Below, in pieces: positions 31,854 through 38,641 of a stretch of DNA of 64,000 bases. The notes under the pieces are model-generated. The model was not told the DNA's origin and searched no databases. It saw only the letters and a program-made list of their open reading frames with translations. The translations under genes and the position numbers were made by a program. Source of the stretch: Elusimicrobiota bacterium (GTDB lineage Bacteria; Elusimicrobiota; Elusimicrobia; UBA1565; UBA9628); assembly GCA_023249675.1 (NCBI GenBank), contig JAHFCE010000014.1:1-64000 (forward strand). The letters are read 5' to 3'. Numbering within the stretch: position 1 is the first letter of the stretch; each line of letters opens with the position of its first letter.

Positions 31854-32815
31854 TGGACCGGAGGGGGGCGTCCGTAGGCGACTACGGCGCCCCTCTCTTT
31901 CTTGCCTGGCAGTTGAGCAACCGCTGCACGGGCCGTTGCCTGCACTGCTGCGAGGAGTCGGGGCCGGACAAGGCCTGGCCCGATGAGATGAACCGCGAGC
32001 AGGCCTTGTCGCTCACGCGCCAAATCGTCGAGAACGGCATCGCCTACGTCGCCTTCGGCGGCGGCGAGCCGATGGGCTGTCCCTGGGTGTGGGATATATT
32101 TAAGACGCTGACCGAAGGTCATGTCGAGATCAAGATCGAGACCAACGGCCTCGATCTCGATGATGCGGCCTGCGACAAGCTGAAGGCTCTCAACGTCGCG
32201 TGTGTGCAGATCTCTATTGATGGGGCCACAGCCGCGGTGCACGAAAAAATTCGTCCGGGTTCGGGCTACGCGCCCGCGTGGGCGGCCATCGACCGTCTGG
32301 TCAAGCGCGGCCTAGAACCCGAGTTGGTGTTCATTCCCACCCGCATCAACGTGAATGATGCCGTCGCCGTCTACGAACAGGCCGCCAAGCGCGGCGTGCG
32401 TACCTTCGTGACCGGCCCGATGATGCGCCTGGGCCGCGCCGCGCACGCTTGGGAGTCCTTGGCCTGCACCGATGCGGACTGGTCCGAGGCCGTCATGAGT
32501 CTTAAGGCGGCCGCGGCCGCGCTCAAGGGTCCGCGCCTGGCCGTCTATCCTTGGGGCATCCAGCAGGAGATGGCCACCCGCGCCGAGAGCCCTCAATCCA
32601 TGGTCTTGGTGGTGCCCAATGGACGCGCCAAGCTCCTCAATGCCTTGCCCTTCGCGGTTGCGGACCTTAAAAAGGAAAGCCTGGCTTCAGCCTGGCCCAA
32701 GGTCGGCGCCGCCTGGCGCTCCAAGGAAGTCCAGGACTTCGTGCGTCGCGCCCAAACCGAGACCGATCTGCTCAAGCACGCCAACGAGTGCTGGGATCTG
32801 GCTATTGTAGGGTAG
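31853..32815 (+). CDS. Radical SAM protein 3, MftC/PqqE-like, SPASM cysteines absent
   Basis: This third paralogue has 320 residues. The cluster motif is CTGRCLHC (Cys25, Cys29, Cys32) and GGGEP (69-73) follows. EIKIETNGLDL and VQISIDGAT match copies 1 and 2, as does the stretch C-L-H-C-C-E-E-S-G-P-D-K after the cluster. The C-terminal region VVPNGRAKLLNALPFAVADL has lost even the last SPASM-position cysteine, so only the SAM cluster is expected. It starts at the peptide's stop codon. It is the last gene of the operon before a 70-base gap. Confidence 0.84.
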   Translation: MDRRGASVGDYGAPLFLAWQLSNRCTGRCLHCCEESGPDKAWPDEMNREQALSLTRQIVENGIAYVAFGGGEPMGCPWVWDIFKTLTEGHVEIKIETNGLDLDDAACDKLKALNVACVQISIDGATAAVHEKIRPGSGYAPAWAAIDRLVKRGLEPELVFIPTRINVNDAVAVYEQAAKRGVRTFVTGPMMRLGRAAHAWESLACTDADWSEAVMSLKAAAAALKGPRLAVYPWGIQQEMATRAESPQSMVLVVPNGRAKLLNALPFAVADLKKESLASAWPKVGAAWRSKEVQDFVRRAQTETDLLKHANECWDLAIVG

Positions 32816-32885
32816 GACCAAAGACTTTCCTTGGCTTGCCCGATGGGCCCATGCCTCCGGCGCCGCCGCCTGCCATACTATGGCC

Positions 32886-34241
32886 ATGGTGACCAAACAG
32901 ATCAAGCAGGCCGTGGCCGGGGCGCTCGTATGCGCCATGACACTCGGTATTCCGGGCTTCCCTTGTTATCAGGCGCTTGCGCAAATGTCGGTGGCGCGCG
33001 CCGGCGGGGCCGCGGCTGTTCCCGGCGGCGTCGGCGCCGCGGGAGCCGTCTCGATCCCAGTCTCCGGAGTCCAGCCGCTTGCTCCGAGCGGTCTCGTGCC
33101 CGGCATGGCGGCGCCGGTCTCTTTGTTTGCGCCGTCTCCGTCGGTCATCGTGCCTCAAGCGTCCAACGGCTTGGCGCCTGTGGGTCCGGCTGCCGCCGCG
33201 AAAATTCCCAGCGCGATGGCCAAGCCTTTGTCCGTGATCCCTTCTCGCTCGGTCCCCACGACGTGGAGCACGCTCCAGCGCATCGGCGGCTTGGCCGCCA
33301 AGGCGACGGTTGACGACGCGGCCTCCGCCGAAGCCGGCCGCGGCATCGGCGCGGCGTTCGACGGCAGCGCTTCGGCGGCCGACGACCTGTTCGCGGCTCC
33401 CGTCGCGGCGAAGCAGTCTTCTTGGAGCCTGCTCAAGGCGGGCACGTTGAGCGCGGCCGCCGCCGCGGTCGCGATGCCTCTTCCGGCGCTTGCCGCACCG
33501 GCGGCGCAGACCGTCTCGGCGGCGCCCTCTTTGCCGATGCCGATGGAGACCGGCTCGATCATAGTCCTCGGTCTTGCCGCGGTCGGTTTAGGCATTTTCC
33601 TCTACAATGTGAACCTGGCCGTGACGGGCTGGCGGGACATGCGGCGCGGCGAGCGCCGCCACAAAGCCTTCACCCACGCCTTATCAGTGCGGGACCGCCA
33701 CGCCGCGCGCTTGAAGCAGGAGACCGGCGCCGTGCACGTCGCCGCGTTGGAGACGTCTTTAAACCATTGGGAGCTGCTCGCCTACCACAACGACCCGGCG
33801 AAGCTTGCCGCGCAGAAAGCCATGCCGGCCATCGAGGGCCTTCCGGTGCGAGCGGAGCTCATCACCCCCGCCGCCATCAAGCGGTTTGTCATGGGCACCG
33901 ATCGGTGGGCCCAACCCGCGCCTTTCCGGCGTCAGGGCGCGCGGTTGAGGAGTCCTCTTGTTAGGGCATTGTTGATCGGCGCGGCGGCGGCTACGCCGCT
34001 GATGCTGCTCACCGCGGTCGCCACGGCGGCGCCGCTCGCCGCGGCCGTGCCCCTCGCGATGGTGGGCGGCGGGGCTGCCTTCTCGATGCTCTCATTTTTT
34101 ATCTTTTTCCTCATCTCGCACGGTGTCTTCGACCGCTCTTTGGCGGAGGCGCTTCTCATCGGCGTCATCGCCGGTTTCGGTCATCCCTGGATCGCCTTCT
34201 TCGTCGGCCTTCTCTTAACTCACGATCACACCGAAGAGTGA
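32886..34241 (+). CDS. Hypothetical exported/membrane protein with Ala/Pro-rich ectodomain
   Basis: I do not recognise this 451-residue protein. It has a signal peptide (KQIKQAVAGALVCAMTLGI then a cysteine), about 180 residues of Ala/Pro/Ser-rich sequence, and a transmembrane helix near 222-245 (SIIVLGLAAVGLGIFLYNV). A soluble helical domain and two or three C-terminal hydrophobic helices follow, ending in HDHTEE. I chose ATG 32886: a TG-C-CATACT box ends six bases before it. An ATG two codons upstream is also possible. It follows the radical-SAM operon and could be a partner or export component, but nothing in the sequence shows that. Confidence 0.55.
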   Translation: MVTKQIKQAVAGALVCAMTLGIPGFPCYQALAQMSVARAGGAAAVPGGVGAAGAVSIPVSGVQPLAPSGLVPGMAAPVSLFAPSPSVIVPQASNGLAPVGPAAAAKIPSAMAKPLSVIPSRSVPTTWSTLQRIGGLAAKATVDDAASAEAGRGIGAAFDGSASAADDLFAAPVAAKQSSWSLLKAGTLSAAAAAVAMPLPALAAPAAQTVSAAPSLPMPMETGSIIVLGLAAVGLGIFLYNVNLAVTGWRDMRRGERRHKAFTHALSVRDRHAARLKQETGAVHVAALETSLNHWELLAYHNDPAKLAAQKAMPAIEGLPVRAELITPAAIKRFVMGTDRWAQPAPFRRQGARLRSPLVRALLIGAAAATPLMLLTAVATAAPLAAAVPLAMVGGGAAFSMLSFFIFFLISHGVFDRSLAEALLIGVIAGFGHPWIAFFVGLLLTHDHTEE

Positions 34242-34253
34242 GCTCACTTTTTT
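34237..34253 (+). terminator. Short palindrome with T-run
   Basis: AGTGAGCTCACT is self-complementary and is followed by TTTTTT. The stem with a realistic loop is only four pairs, so termination would be weak. It overlaps the stop of the exported-protein gene. Confidence 0.35.
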
Positions 34254-34315
34254 ACAAGCGTCGTTGAGCTATCGGCCGGCGGGCGGGCCTCCGGGCGTCC
34301 TGCGTGAGAAGGCCG

Positions 34316-34762
34316 TCAGGATTCCGAAGCAGGGAACAGGCCGGTCTTCTTGGCTTCCGGCTTGGAGCGATCGACGATGAGGGTCACGCCGACATCAAGG
34401 CTCGCGCCGAGAGCCGCCAGCCAGCGCAGGTCGTCGCGCTCGAAGGTGATCGGCGGGGGGGCCTTGCAGAACAAGGTGCAGACCATCTGCACCTTCGCTT
34501 GGCCGGAGATCTCTCCGATCTTTTGGGCGACGGGCGCGATGCGCTTGATCATAGCGCGCAGGTGGTCGGCCAGAGCCACGCTGTATGGCGCGACCGCGTC
34601 GAGCGCGTAGCCATGGTCTTTGAGGAGCGCTCCGAAGGTGCCGGTGCGGTCGCCGATCTTCCAAGATTCGTCGGGCTTGATGGCGAGCTTGGCCTCGATC
34701 GCGGCGGCCGTGAGCGTCGCGCTCGTGATCAGGAGACGGACGGAGGTCATCTCTCTCTGCAT
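34316..34762 (-). CDS. DUF4279 domain protein
   Basis: The 148-residue cytosolic protein fits the DUF4279 plan. It has an N-terminal strand SVRLLITSATLTAAAIEAKLAIKPD, then KIGDRTGTFGALLKDHGY, then HLRAMIKRIAPVAQKI, and a C-terminal LAALGASLDVGVTLIV segment. The function of this family is unknown. I chose the ATG at 34762 because a near-consensus promoter ends six bases before it; another ATG lies four codons in. It is downstream of purH on the same strand, but the strong promoter suggests independent expression. Confidence 0.65.
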   Translation of the reverse strand: MQREMTSVRLLITSATLTAAAIEAKLAIKPDESWKIGDRTGTFGALLKDHGYALDAVAPYSVALADHLRAMIKRIAPVAQKIGEISGQAKVQMVCTLFCKAPPPITFERDDLRWLAALGASLDVGVTLIVDRSKPEAKKTGLFPASES

Positions 34763-34768
34763 GACGCG

Positions 34769-34797
34769 ATTGTAGCCCGCCTCCGGCGGGGCGTCAA
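34769..34797 (-). promoter_or_regulatory. Leaderless promoter for the DUF4279 gene
   Basis: On the minus strand TTGACG (34797-34792), exactly 17 bases, TACAAT (34774-34769), then CGCGTC and the ATG. This is the clearest leaderless promoter in the window because both hexamers and spacing are near ideal. Confidence 0.75.
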
Positions 34798-34803
34798 GAG
34801 CGG

Positions 34804-36327
34804 CTAATGCTTGAAGTGGCGCACGCCCGTGGCGACGAGGGCGATGCCGCGCCCGTCGGCCGCCTGGGCGGCGTCCTTGTCTTCGGCGGCGCCTCCGGGA
34901 TGGATGACGGCGCTCACCCCTCCCTCGGCGGCGGCCAGGATATGCTCGGCGGTGAGCGCGCCGTCCGAGGCCAGGACCAGGGGCTCGCCGACGGCCAGGA
35001 TCGGGTGGCGCTCCTGGGATTTGACGAGGGCCAGGCGCGTCGCGTCGAGCCGCGAGGTCTGTCCCGAGCCGACGCCGATGACGGCGGTCCCGCGCGCGAT
35101 GACCGCGGCGTGCGTGCGCGCGTGCATGGCCGTGTGCCAGGCCGCGATCAGGCCGCGCATCTCGCGATCGGTGGGTTGGCGGCGCGAGACGGTCTTGAGG
35201 TCGCCGAGGAAGGGGAGCTGGTCGCGTTCTTGGACGAGCATGCCGCCCGCGACCGCGCGCAGGTCGAGCTCGTGCGCGGAGATCAGCTTCGAGGGCAAGG
35301 TGACGAGGCGGATATCCTTCTTGGTCTTGAGGAGCTGGAGCGCCTTGGGGGAGAACTCCGGGGCGGCGATGCAGGAGACGAATTCCTCCGCGAAGAACGC
35401 GGCGGCGGCGGCGCTGACCTCGACGTTGACCGCGGCCGTGCCGCGGAAGCACCCGCGCGGATCGCCCGCGTAGGCGCGGCGCGCGGCTTTCGCGAGGTCT
35501 TCTCCGCAGGCGAATCCCGCGGGCACGCCGTGTTTGACGATGGCGCAAGCCGGTTCGTGAAACGCGTTGACGAGCTCCCACGCGGTCTCAAGATCGAGGT
35601 AGTGGCCGTAGACGAGCGGGCGGCCGAGGTGGAGCTTGGCCGCATTCAGGCCCCACGGCCGGGCGCCGGACAGGGTGTAAAAGGCTCCCGACTGGTGCGG
35701 GTTCTCGCCGTAGCGCAGGTCGGCGGATTTCTTGAGCGCGATGACGACTTCGTCGGGGAACTCCTCCCACTGGCCGCCGAGGTATTGCGCGACCGTCGAG
35801 TCGTAGTAGGCGCAGTAGTGGAAGGCCTTGGCGGCCAAGGTTTGGCGCCGGTCGGGCAGCATGCGGTCGTAGGCCTTGAGCGTGTCCACCGCCTGTTGGT
35901 AGTCGTCCGGGTCGCACAGCGCGATCACTTGCTTGAAATTGCGCGCGGCGGCGCGCAGCAGCGCGGGGCCCACGGGGTCTACGTAGGCGAGGACCTCGTC
36001 TTGGCTCAGCGCGGGATCGGCCGTGGCCGAGGAGAGGGGGTAGAGATTGACGGCGACGAGGTCCACGCGCGGCTTCTCATCGGTGACGGCCGCGATCAGC
36101 TTCGGGTGCAGGAGGCCGAGCGCGTCGGCGGGCAGGCGCTCGCCGATAAACTCGGAGATCGTCTTGTGCGGCGCTTGCGCGTGGCGCAGGGCCGTGGAGG
36201 TGGGGCCCGTGGCCACGAGCTCAAAGCCCAGTCCGATGAGCGCCTTGGCGAACTCGACGACGCCGGTGCGGTCGGCGACGTGAAGCAAAGCGGTGCGCAC
36301 CCGCTCGCGGTCCTTGCGAGGCGTCAT
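34804..36327 (-). CDS. purH: Bifunctional AICAR formyltransferase / IMP cyclohydrolase
   Basis: PurH performs the last two steps of IMP synthesis. The 507-residue protein has the N-terminal MGS-like cyclohydrolase domain (RTALLHVADRTGVVEFAKAL ... KTISEFIGERLP ... HPKL). The formyltransferase domain contains RYGENPHQSGAFY, IVKHGVPAGFACGEDLAKA, and near the end GQTSRLDATRLA and VLASDGAL, with A-V-I-H-P-G-G near the C-terminus. The catalytic Lys-His pair is in VKHG. No other purine genes are adjacent. Confidence 0.95.
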   Translation of the reverse strand: MTPRKDRERVRTALLHVADRTGVVEFAKALIGLGFELVATGPTSTALRHAQAPHKTISEFIGERLPADALGLLHPKLIAAVTDEKPRVDLVAVNLYPLSSATADPALSQDEVLAYVDPVGPALLRAAARNFKQVIALCDPDDYQQAVDTLKAYDRMLPDRRQTLAAKAFHYCAYYDSTVAQYLGGQWEEFPDEVVIALKKSADLRYGENPHQSGAFYTLSGARPWGLNAAKLHLGRPLVYGHYLDLETAWELVNAFHEPACAIVKHGVPAGFACGEDLAKAARRAYAGDPRGCFRGTAAVNVEVSAAAAAFFAEEFVSCIAAPEFSPKALQLLKTKKDIRLVTLPSKLISAHELDLRAVAGGMLVQERDQLPFLGDLKTVSRRQPTDREMRGLIAAWHTAMHARTHAAVIARGTAVIGVGSGQTSRLDATRLALVKSQERHPILAVGEPLVLASDGALTAEHILAAAEGGVSAVIHPGGAAEDKDAAQAADGRGIALVATGVRHFKH

Positions 36328-36518
36328 GAGAGGGCCTTCGTTGCGGTGATCTTCATAAATTTATCAAGAAGGGGAACGACAGGTGCCTTCTTCATCGTGC
36401 GCCTTCATGTTCGTTTGCCGTTCAACCGTTGATCTATTAGTAAAGAAATTGACATCCAAGAGCTTGGCGGTTATGCGCCGACGCCACCAAACGAGGCCGC
36501 CGGCTGGTCTAGCCAATG
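36328..36518. other. Intergenic edge of the integron cassette array
   Basis: No gene is seen. On the minus strand after the R''-type core at 36525-36519 come TTGGC...GCCAA and AGCCG...CGGCG inverted segments and GCATAAC, reminiscent of attC material. I could not find a convincing closing GTTRRRY core, so the array boundary is unresolved. AT-rich sequence near 36350-36370 and 36430-36450 precedes purH. Confidence 0.4.
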
Positions 36519-36525
36519 GTTAGGC
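36519..36525 (-). other. R''-type attC core of cassette 3
   Basis: GCCTAAC on the minus strand fits RYYYAAC, overlaps the TAA stop of the antitoxin gene and pairs exactly with GTTAGGC at the start of the cassette. The rest of this attC is not clear. Confidence 0.6.
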
Positions 36526-36795
36526 CCCGTGAGGTCTAAGTTCTTTTGCGATTCGTTCCGACAAGAACATCTTCAAGAGCGACTGATAGGGCACGTCCCG
36601 CTTGTTTGCCAGAAGCCGAAGCTCCTCAATCATCGATCCGGGGAGGCGAAGAGAAATGGACTTAAGAGAGGGCCGTAGATTGGGGAAAATGACGTTCTTT
36701 CCCTTCTTCCAGTCCACATAGTCAGCTGAGTCGTGCGAGGCCCAAAAAGTCCGCTCGTCCGCCTCACTCTTAAACTTCGGGATCTTATTCTTCAT
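36520..36795 (-). CDS. CopG-type antitoxin (cassette 3)
   Basis: This is the antitoxin of a BrnT-like toxin. The 91-residue protein starts M-K-N-K-I-P-K-F-K and contains KFKSEADERTFWASHDSADY, the recognised opening of the CopG antitoxin family (PF12441). A ribbon-helix-helix segment (SISLRLPGSMIEELRLLANK) and PYQSLLKMFLSERI follow. I chose the ATG at 36795 by family alignment; it lies within the toxin's 3' end (11-base overlap). It should neutralise the toxin and repress the cassette promoter. Confidence 0.85.
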   Translation of the reverse strand: MKNKIPKFKSEADERTFWASHDSADYVDWKKGKNVIFPNLRPSLKSISLRLPGSMIEELRLLANKRDVPYQSLLKMFLSERIAKELRPHGA

Positions 36796-37090
36796 GATTT
36801 TTGTAGGCCTCATTTTCCGAGCGGCTCATGTCGCGAGCTGAAATGACCCGGACCAAGTGCTTTCGTGCGGTGAAAACGAGGAAAAGAAGCCGTGCTGTAT
36901 CGGCGCGGCCGAGCACGAAAAAACGATGTTCCGAATGCGAGTGCGCTTCATCGGGTGCGACCACGAGTGGCTGATTGAAGAAAATCTGTTCGCACTCAAA
37001 CGGACTGACCTTGTGCTTCCGCCAGATTTTCTCGGTGTTCTCCTTGTCCCAGTCAAATCCGAGGTACCTGGATAAATCTGTTTCGCTCAC
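36785..37090 (-). CDS. brnT: BrnT-type toxin (DUF497, cassette 3)
   Basis: This is a RelE-fold ribonuclease toxin. The 101-residue protein has LGFDWDKENTEKIWRKHKVS, FECEQIFFNQPLVV, EHRFFVLGRAD and VRVISARDMSRSENEAY, matching DUF497 throughout. The start is GTG 37090, six bases after a TATACT box, so even this acquired gene appears leaderless. Unlike the BrnT-like gene near 8 kb, this one is intact. The toxin precedes its antitoxin, the usual order for BrnTA. Confidence 0.85.
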   Translation of the reverse strand: MSETDLSRYLGFDWDKENTEKIWRKHKVSPFECEQIFFNQPLVVAPDEAHSHSEHRFFVLGRADTARLLFLVFTARKHLVRVISARDMSRSENEAYKNHEE

Positions 37091-37096
37091 TGTAGT

Positions 37097-37126
37097 AGTA
37101 TACTATGGACATATACATACTGTCAA
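37097..37126 (-). promoter_or_regulatory. Promoter of cassette 3 toxin-antitoxin operon
   Basis: On the minus strand TTGACA (37126-37121), 18 bases, TATACT (37102-37097). The -10 lies in the palindrome AGTATACT, a likely repressor half-site. The GTG start begins six bases downstream. Confidence 0.7.
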
Positions 37127-37138
37127 GGCGCAAAGGGA

Positions 37139-37217
37139 GCCTAACGCCACGCTGTGCCGCGCGCGCTACTGGAGTTCCCTGAAGAAAGCGCGCGTCGGCA
37201 CAAGCGCTTAGTTAGAC
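37139..37217 (-). other. attC recombination site between cassettes 2 and 3
   Basis: On the minus strand it runs from R'' GTCTAAC to R' GTTAGGC (RYYYAAC and GTTRRRY). The 79 bases between form an imperfect inverted repeat: GCGCTTGTGCCGACGCGCGC pairs with GCGCGCGCGGCACAGCG, leaving unpaired bases on one side. Extrahelical bases of this kind are the strand-selection signal of attC sites. Confidence 0.85.
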
Positions 37218-37235
37218 GCCGATCAGGTGCTTCGC

Positions 37236-37523
37236 TCACCGGAGATGAACGACCAGGTTGCTATGCAGTGCATCAGCGATTTTGGAAAGGGTTTCCAGAG
37301 TCAGGTTCTGGTCGGCCCGCTCAATTCGGGAAATGACGGACTGAGTCGTTCCGATGGCTTTTGCCAGTTGGCCCTGGGTCAGTTTCGCCCGTTCCCGTGC
37401 TTTGGCGATCTCAATGGCCATGCGAACCTCAATCCCGGCCTTTTTATAAGCGGCCTCCCATTGCGGGCTTTTCTCCGCTATGGAAAACACCTCATCTAGG
37501 GACATGCCGCCTTTCTTCTTCAT
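37236..37523 (-). CDS. higA: HigA-like XRE antitoxin (cassette 2)
   Basis: The 95-residue protein has a helix-turn-helix of the Cro/CI type: ARERAKLTQGQLAKAIGTTQ then SVISRIERADQNLTLETLSKIADAL. It should neutralise the HigB-like toxin and bind the palindromic operator upstream. I chose the ATG at 37523 (M-K-K-K-G-G-M), which overlaps the toxin stop by four bases and has AGGAT just upstream. Confidence 0.88.
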   Translation of the reverse strand: MKKKGGMSLDEVFSIAEKSPQWEAAYKKAGIEVRMAIEIAKARERAKLTQGQLAKAIGTTQSVISRIERADQNLTLETLSKIADALHSNLVVHLR

Positions 37524-37876
37524 AAATCCTCCCAGCCGCGCCGGCTGATCCAATCAGCCATCGCTTTGCGCGCCCGTTCAATCTCCACGTCAGGCACTTT
37601 CGCAGACTTCTTTAAGAACGCATTCGTGACTACAACTATGTCCTTCCAAAACGAATAAAGAAACCGATGTTGATGGTGCTGAAGAATGACGCGCAGTTCC
37701 CAGACGCCATCCCTGAGGTGCTTCCCGTAGTCTTCCGGGAGATCTATGCCCATTTCTGAGAGTGCCACAAACCAGCGTTTAGCCTTGGCTTGATGGCTGA
37801 CTCCCATTGCTCGAGCATAGTCGCATGCCTGGCAACGGCCGGTCTCCGATCTGTAGAAATGGACTCGATATTTCAC
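37520..37876 (-). CDS. higB: HigB/RelE-type toxin, Gp49-like family (cassette 2)
   Basis: This is a ribosome-dependent mRNA interferase candidate. The 118-residue protein contains LRDGVWELRVI, HRFLYSFWKDIVVVTNAFLKKS and KVPDVEIERARKAMADWI, the standard pattern of the phage-derived Gp49-like/HigB family (PF05973). The start is GTG 37876, nine bases after a TATACT box. The toxin gene is first in the operon, as in other higBA loci. Confidence 0.87.
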   Translation of the reverse strand: MKYRVHFYRSETGRCQACDYARAMGVSHQAKAKRWFVALSEMGIDLPEDYGKHLRDGVWELRVILQHHQHRFLYSFWKDIVVVTNAFLKKSAKVPDVEIERARKAMADWISRRGWEDL

Positions 37877-37885
37877 GCTAATCTA

Positions 37886-37913
37886 AGTATAGCATATACG
37901 CTATATATGTCAA
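37886..37913 (-). promoter_or_regulatory. higBA promoter with TATAGC-N6-GCTATA operator
   Basis: On the minus strand TTGACA (37913-37908), 16 bases, TATACT (37891-37886). A perfect inverted repeat TATAGC-N6-GCTATA (37888-37905) covers the spacer and part of the -10. It is the expected binding site for the HigA-like repressor. Confidence 0.75.
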
Positions 37914-37944
37914 GGGCCCCGAGAAGCCGTTTGAGTGCCTCGGC

Positions 37945-38019
37945 GTCTAACGGGTGGCTGAACGGCGGCGGCTACTGGCGCTCCTTACTGGCCGCCGGCC
38001 GTTCAAGCCGATGTTATGC
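37945..38019 (-). other. attC recombination site between cassettes 1 and 2
   Basis: On the minus strand it runs from GCATAAC (R'') to GTTAGAC (R'). The 75-base element folds: GGCTTGAACGGCCGGCGGC pairs with GCCGCCGCCGTTCAGCC with extrahelical bases. R'' begins one base after the antitoxin stop codon, as is usual for cassettes. Confidence 0.82.
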
Positions 38020-38020
38020 G

Positions 38021-38269
38021 TCAAACTGCGTACTGGTGAATCAGTTCCGAGACGAACGTCTGATACGGAATGCCCATCTGCTTGGCTTTCTGCTTGATGT
38101 TATCTAAATCATGACTATTGACCCGGATATTTAAGACGGCATCCTTTTTGCGCCTAGCTATGGCTTCGGCTATCCGGTCAAATTCAGCCCTTTTCACAGG
38201 CCGATATTCACCGCGGACCAATGCCGCTTCGATCGCCTTCTCGCTGCGACTAAGCTTAATTTTTTTCAT
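38021..38269 (-). CDS. Ribbon-helix-helix antitoxin (cassette 1)
   Basis: The 82-residue protein has a charged N-terminus (KKIKLSRSEKAIEAALVRGE) and a C-terminal strand-helix-helix: VLNIRVNSHDLDNIKQKAKQ then MGIPYQTFVSELIHQY. It belongs with the CopG/BrnA-like antitoxins that pair with small basic toxins. I chose the ATG at 38269 after GGAGAG; it overlaps the toxin stop by four bases. Confidence 0.82.
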   Translation of the reverse strand: MKKIKLSRSEKAIEAALVRGEYRPVKRAEFDRIAEAIARRKKDAVLNIRVNSHDLDNIKQKAKQMGIPYQTFVSELIHQYAV

Positions 38270-38523
38270 GAAAGCTCTCCCTGACGCCATTTCTTTGTGA
38301 ACTTCCGGCTGGGATAAAGGGTCTTAAGGAATATCTCATCGCCACGCTCCACATAAGGCGCGATCCAAATATACCCATGCAGTTCGAAAAGAAGAACATT
38401 TTGATGTGCTCTCGCCGGATTCTCCCTTGCGCCCAGCGGCGTCGCTTTCAGAATCTCCTCGAACGAGACGCCCCGCGTACGTTTCAATAATTCGCTTTTA
38501 CGGGAATCCCATCGAATGATCAT
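38266..38523 (-). CDS. BrnT/RelE-like toxin (cassette 1)
   Basis: This is an 85-residue small basic protein. It begins MIIRWDSRKSELLKRTRGVS, followed by FEEILKATPLGARENPARAHQNVL, GYIWIAPYVERGDEIFLKTLYPSRK and a basic tail. The R-G-V-S-F-E-E-I and I-F-L-K-T-L-x-P-S-R-K pattern is shared by toxins coded next to CopG-type antitoxins. Assignment to the BrnT superfamily is probable rather than certain. It starts at ATG 38523, eight bases after a TACACT box. Confidence 0.75.
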   Translation of the reverse strand: MIIRWDSRKSELLKRTRGVSFEEILKATPLGARENPARAHQNVLLFELHGYIWIAPYVERGDEIFLKTLYPSRKFTKKWRQGELS

Positions 38524-38531
38524 CTGCGATT

Positions 38532-38561
38532 AGTGTAATACATAACGTATATACAAGTCAA
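38532..38561 (-). promoter_or_regulatory. Promoter of cassette 1 toxin-antitoxin operon
   Basis: On the minus strand TTGACT (38561-38556), 18 bases, TACACT (38537-38532). The spacer has the palindrome GTATATAC (38547-38554), a likely operator. The ATG is eight bases downstream of the -10. Confidence 0.6.
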
Positions 38562-38641
38562 GGCGTAGGGCTATGGCTGTGCAGATTCCTTGTATGTCCG
38601 TGAGCGTTAATTGGACGCATAACTTATGAGATAGCATGAAC

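Larger units (their letters stand above)
36519..38623 (-). mobile_element. Integron-type cassette array (CALIN-like) of three toxin-antitoxin cassettes
   Basis: Three minus-strand toxin-antitoxin cassettes are separated by attC sites. In each cassette the core at its 5' edge is the exact reverse complement of the R'' core at its 3' edge. Cassette 1 pairs GTTATGC (38623-38617) with GCATAAC (38019-38013). Cassette 2 pairs GTTAGAC (37951-37945) with GTCTAAC (37217-37211). Cassette 3 pairs GTTAGGC (37145-37139) with GCCTAAC (36525-36519). This follows from how integrase recombines circular cassettes. No integron integrase is in view, so the array is CALIN-like or detached. Its GC content is visibly lower than the flanks. 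Confidence 0.82.

Noticed and set aside
34807-36432. 541-codon plus-strand open frame opposite purH
   Set aside because: It is Arg/Gly/Val-rich without domains; PurH motifs on the minus strand are complete.
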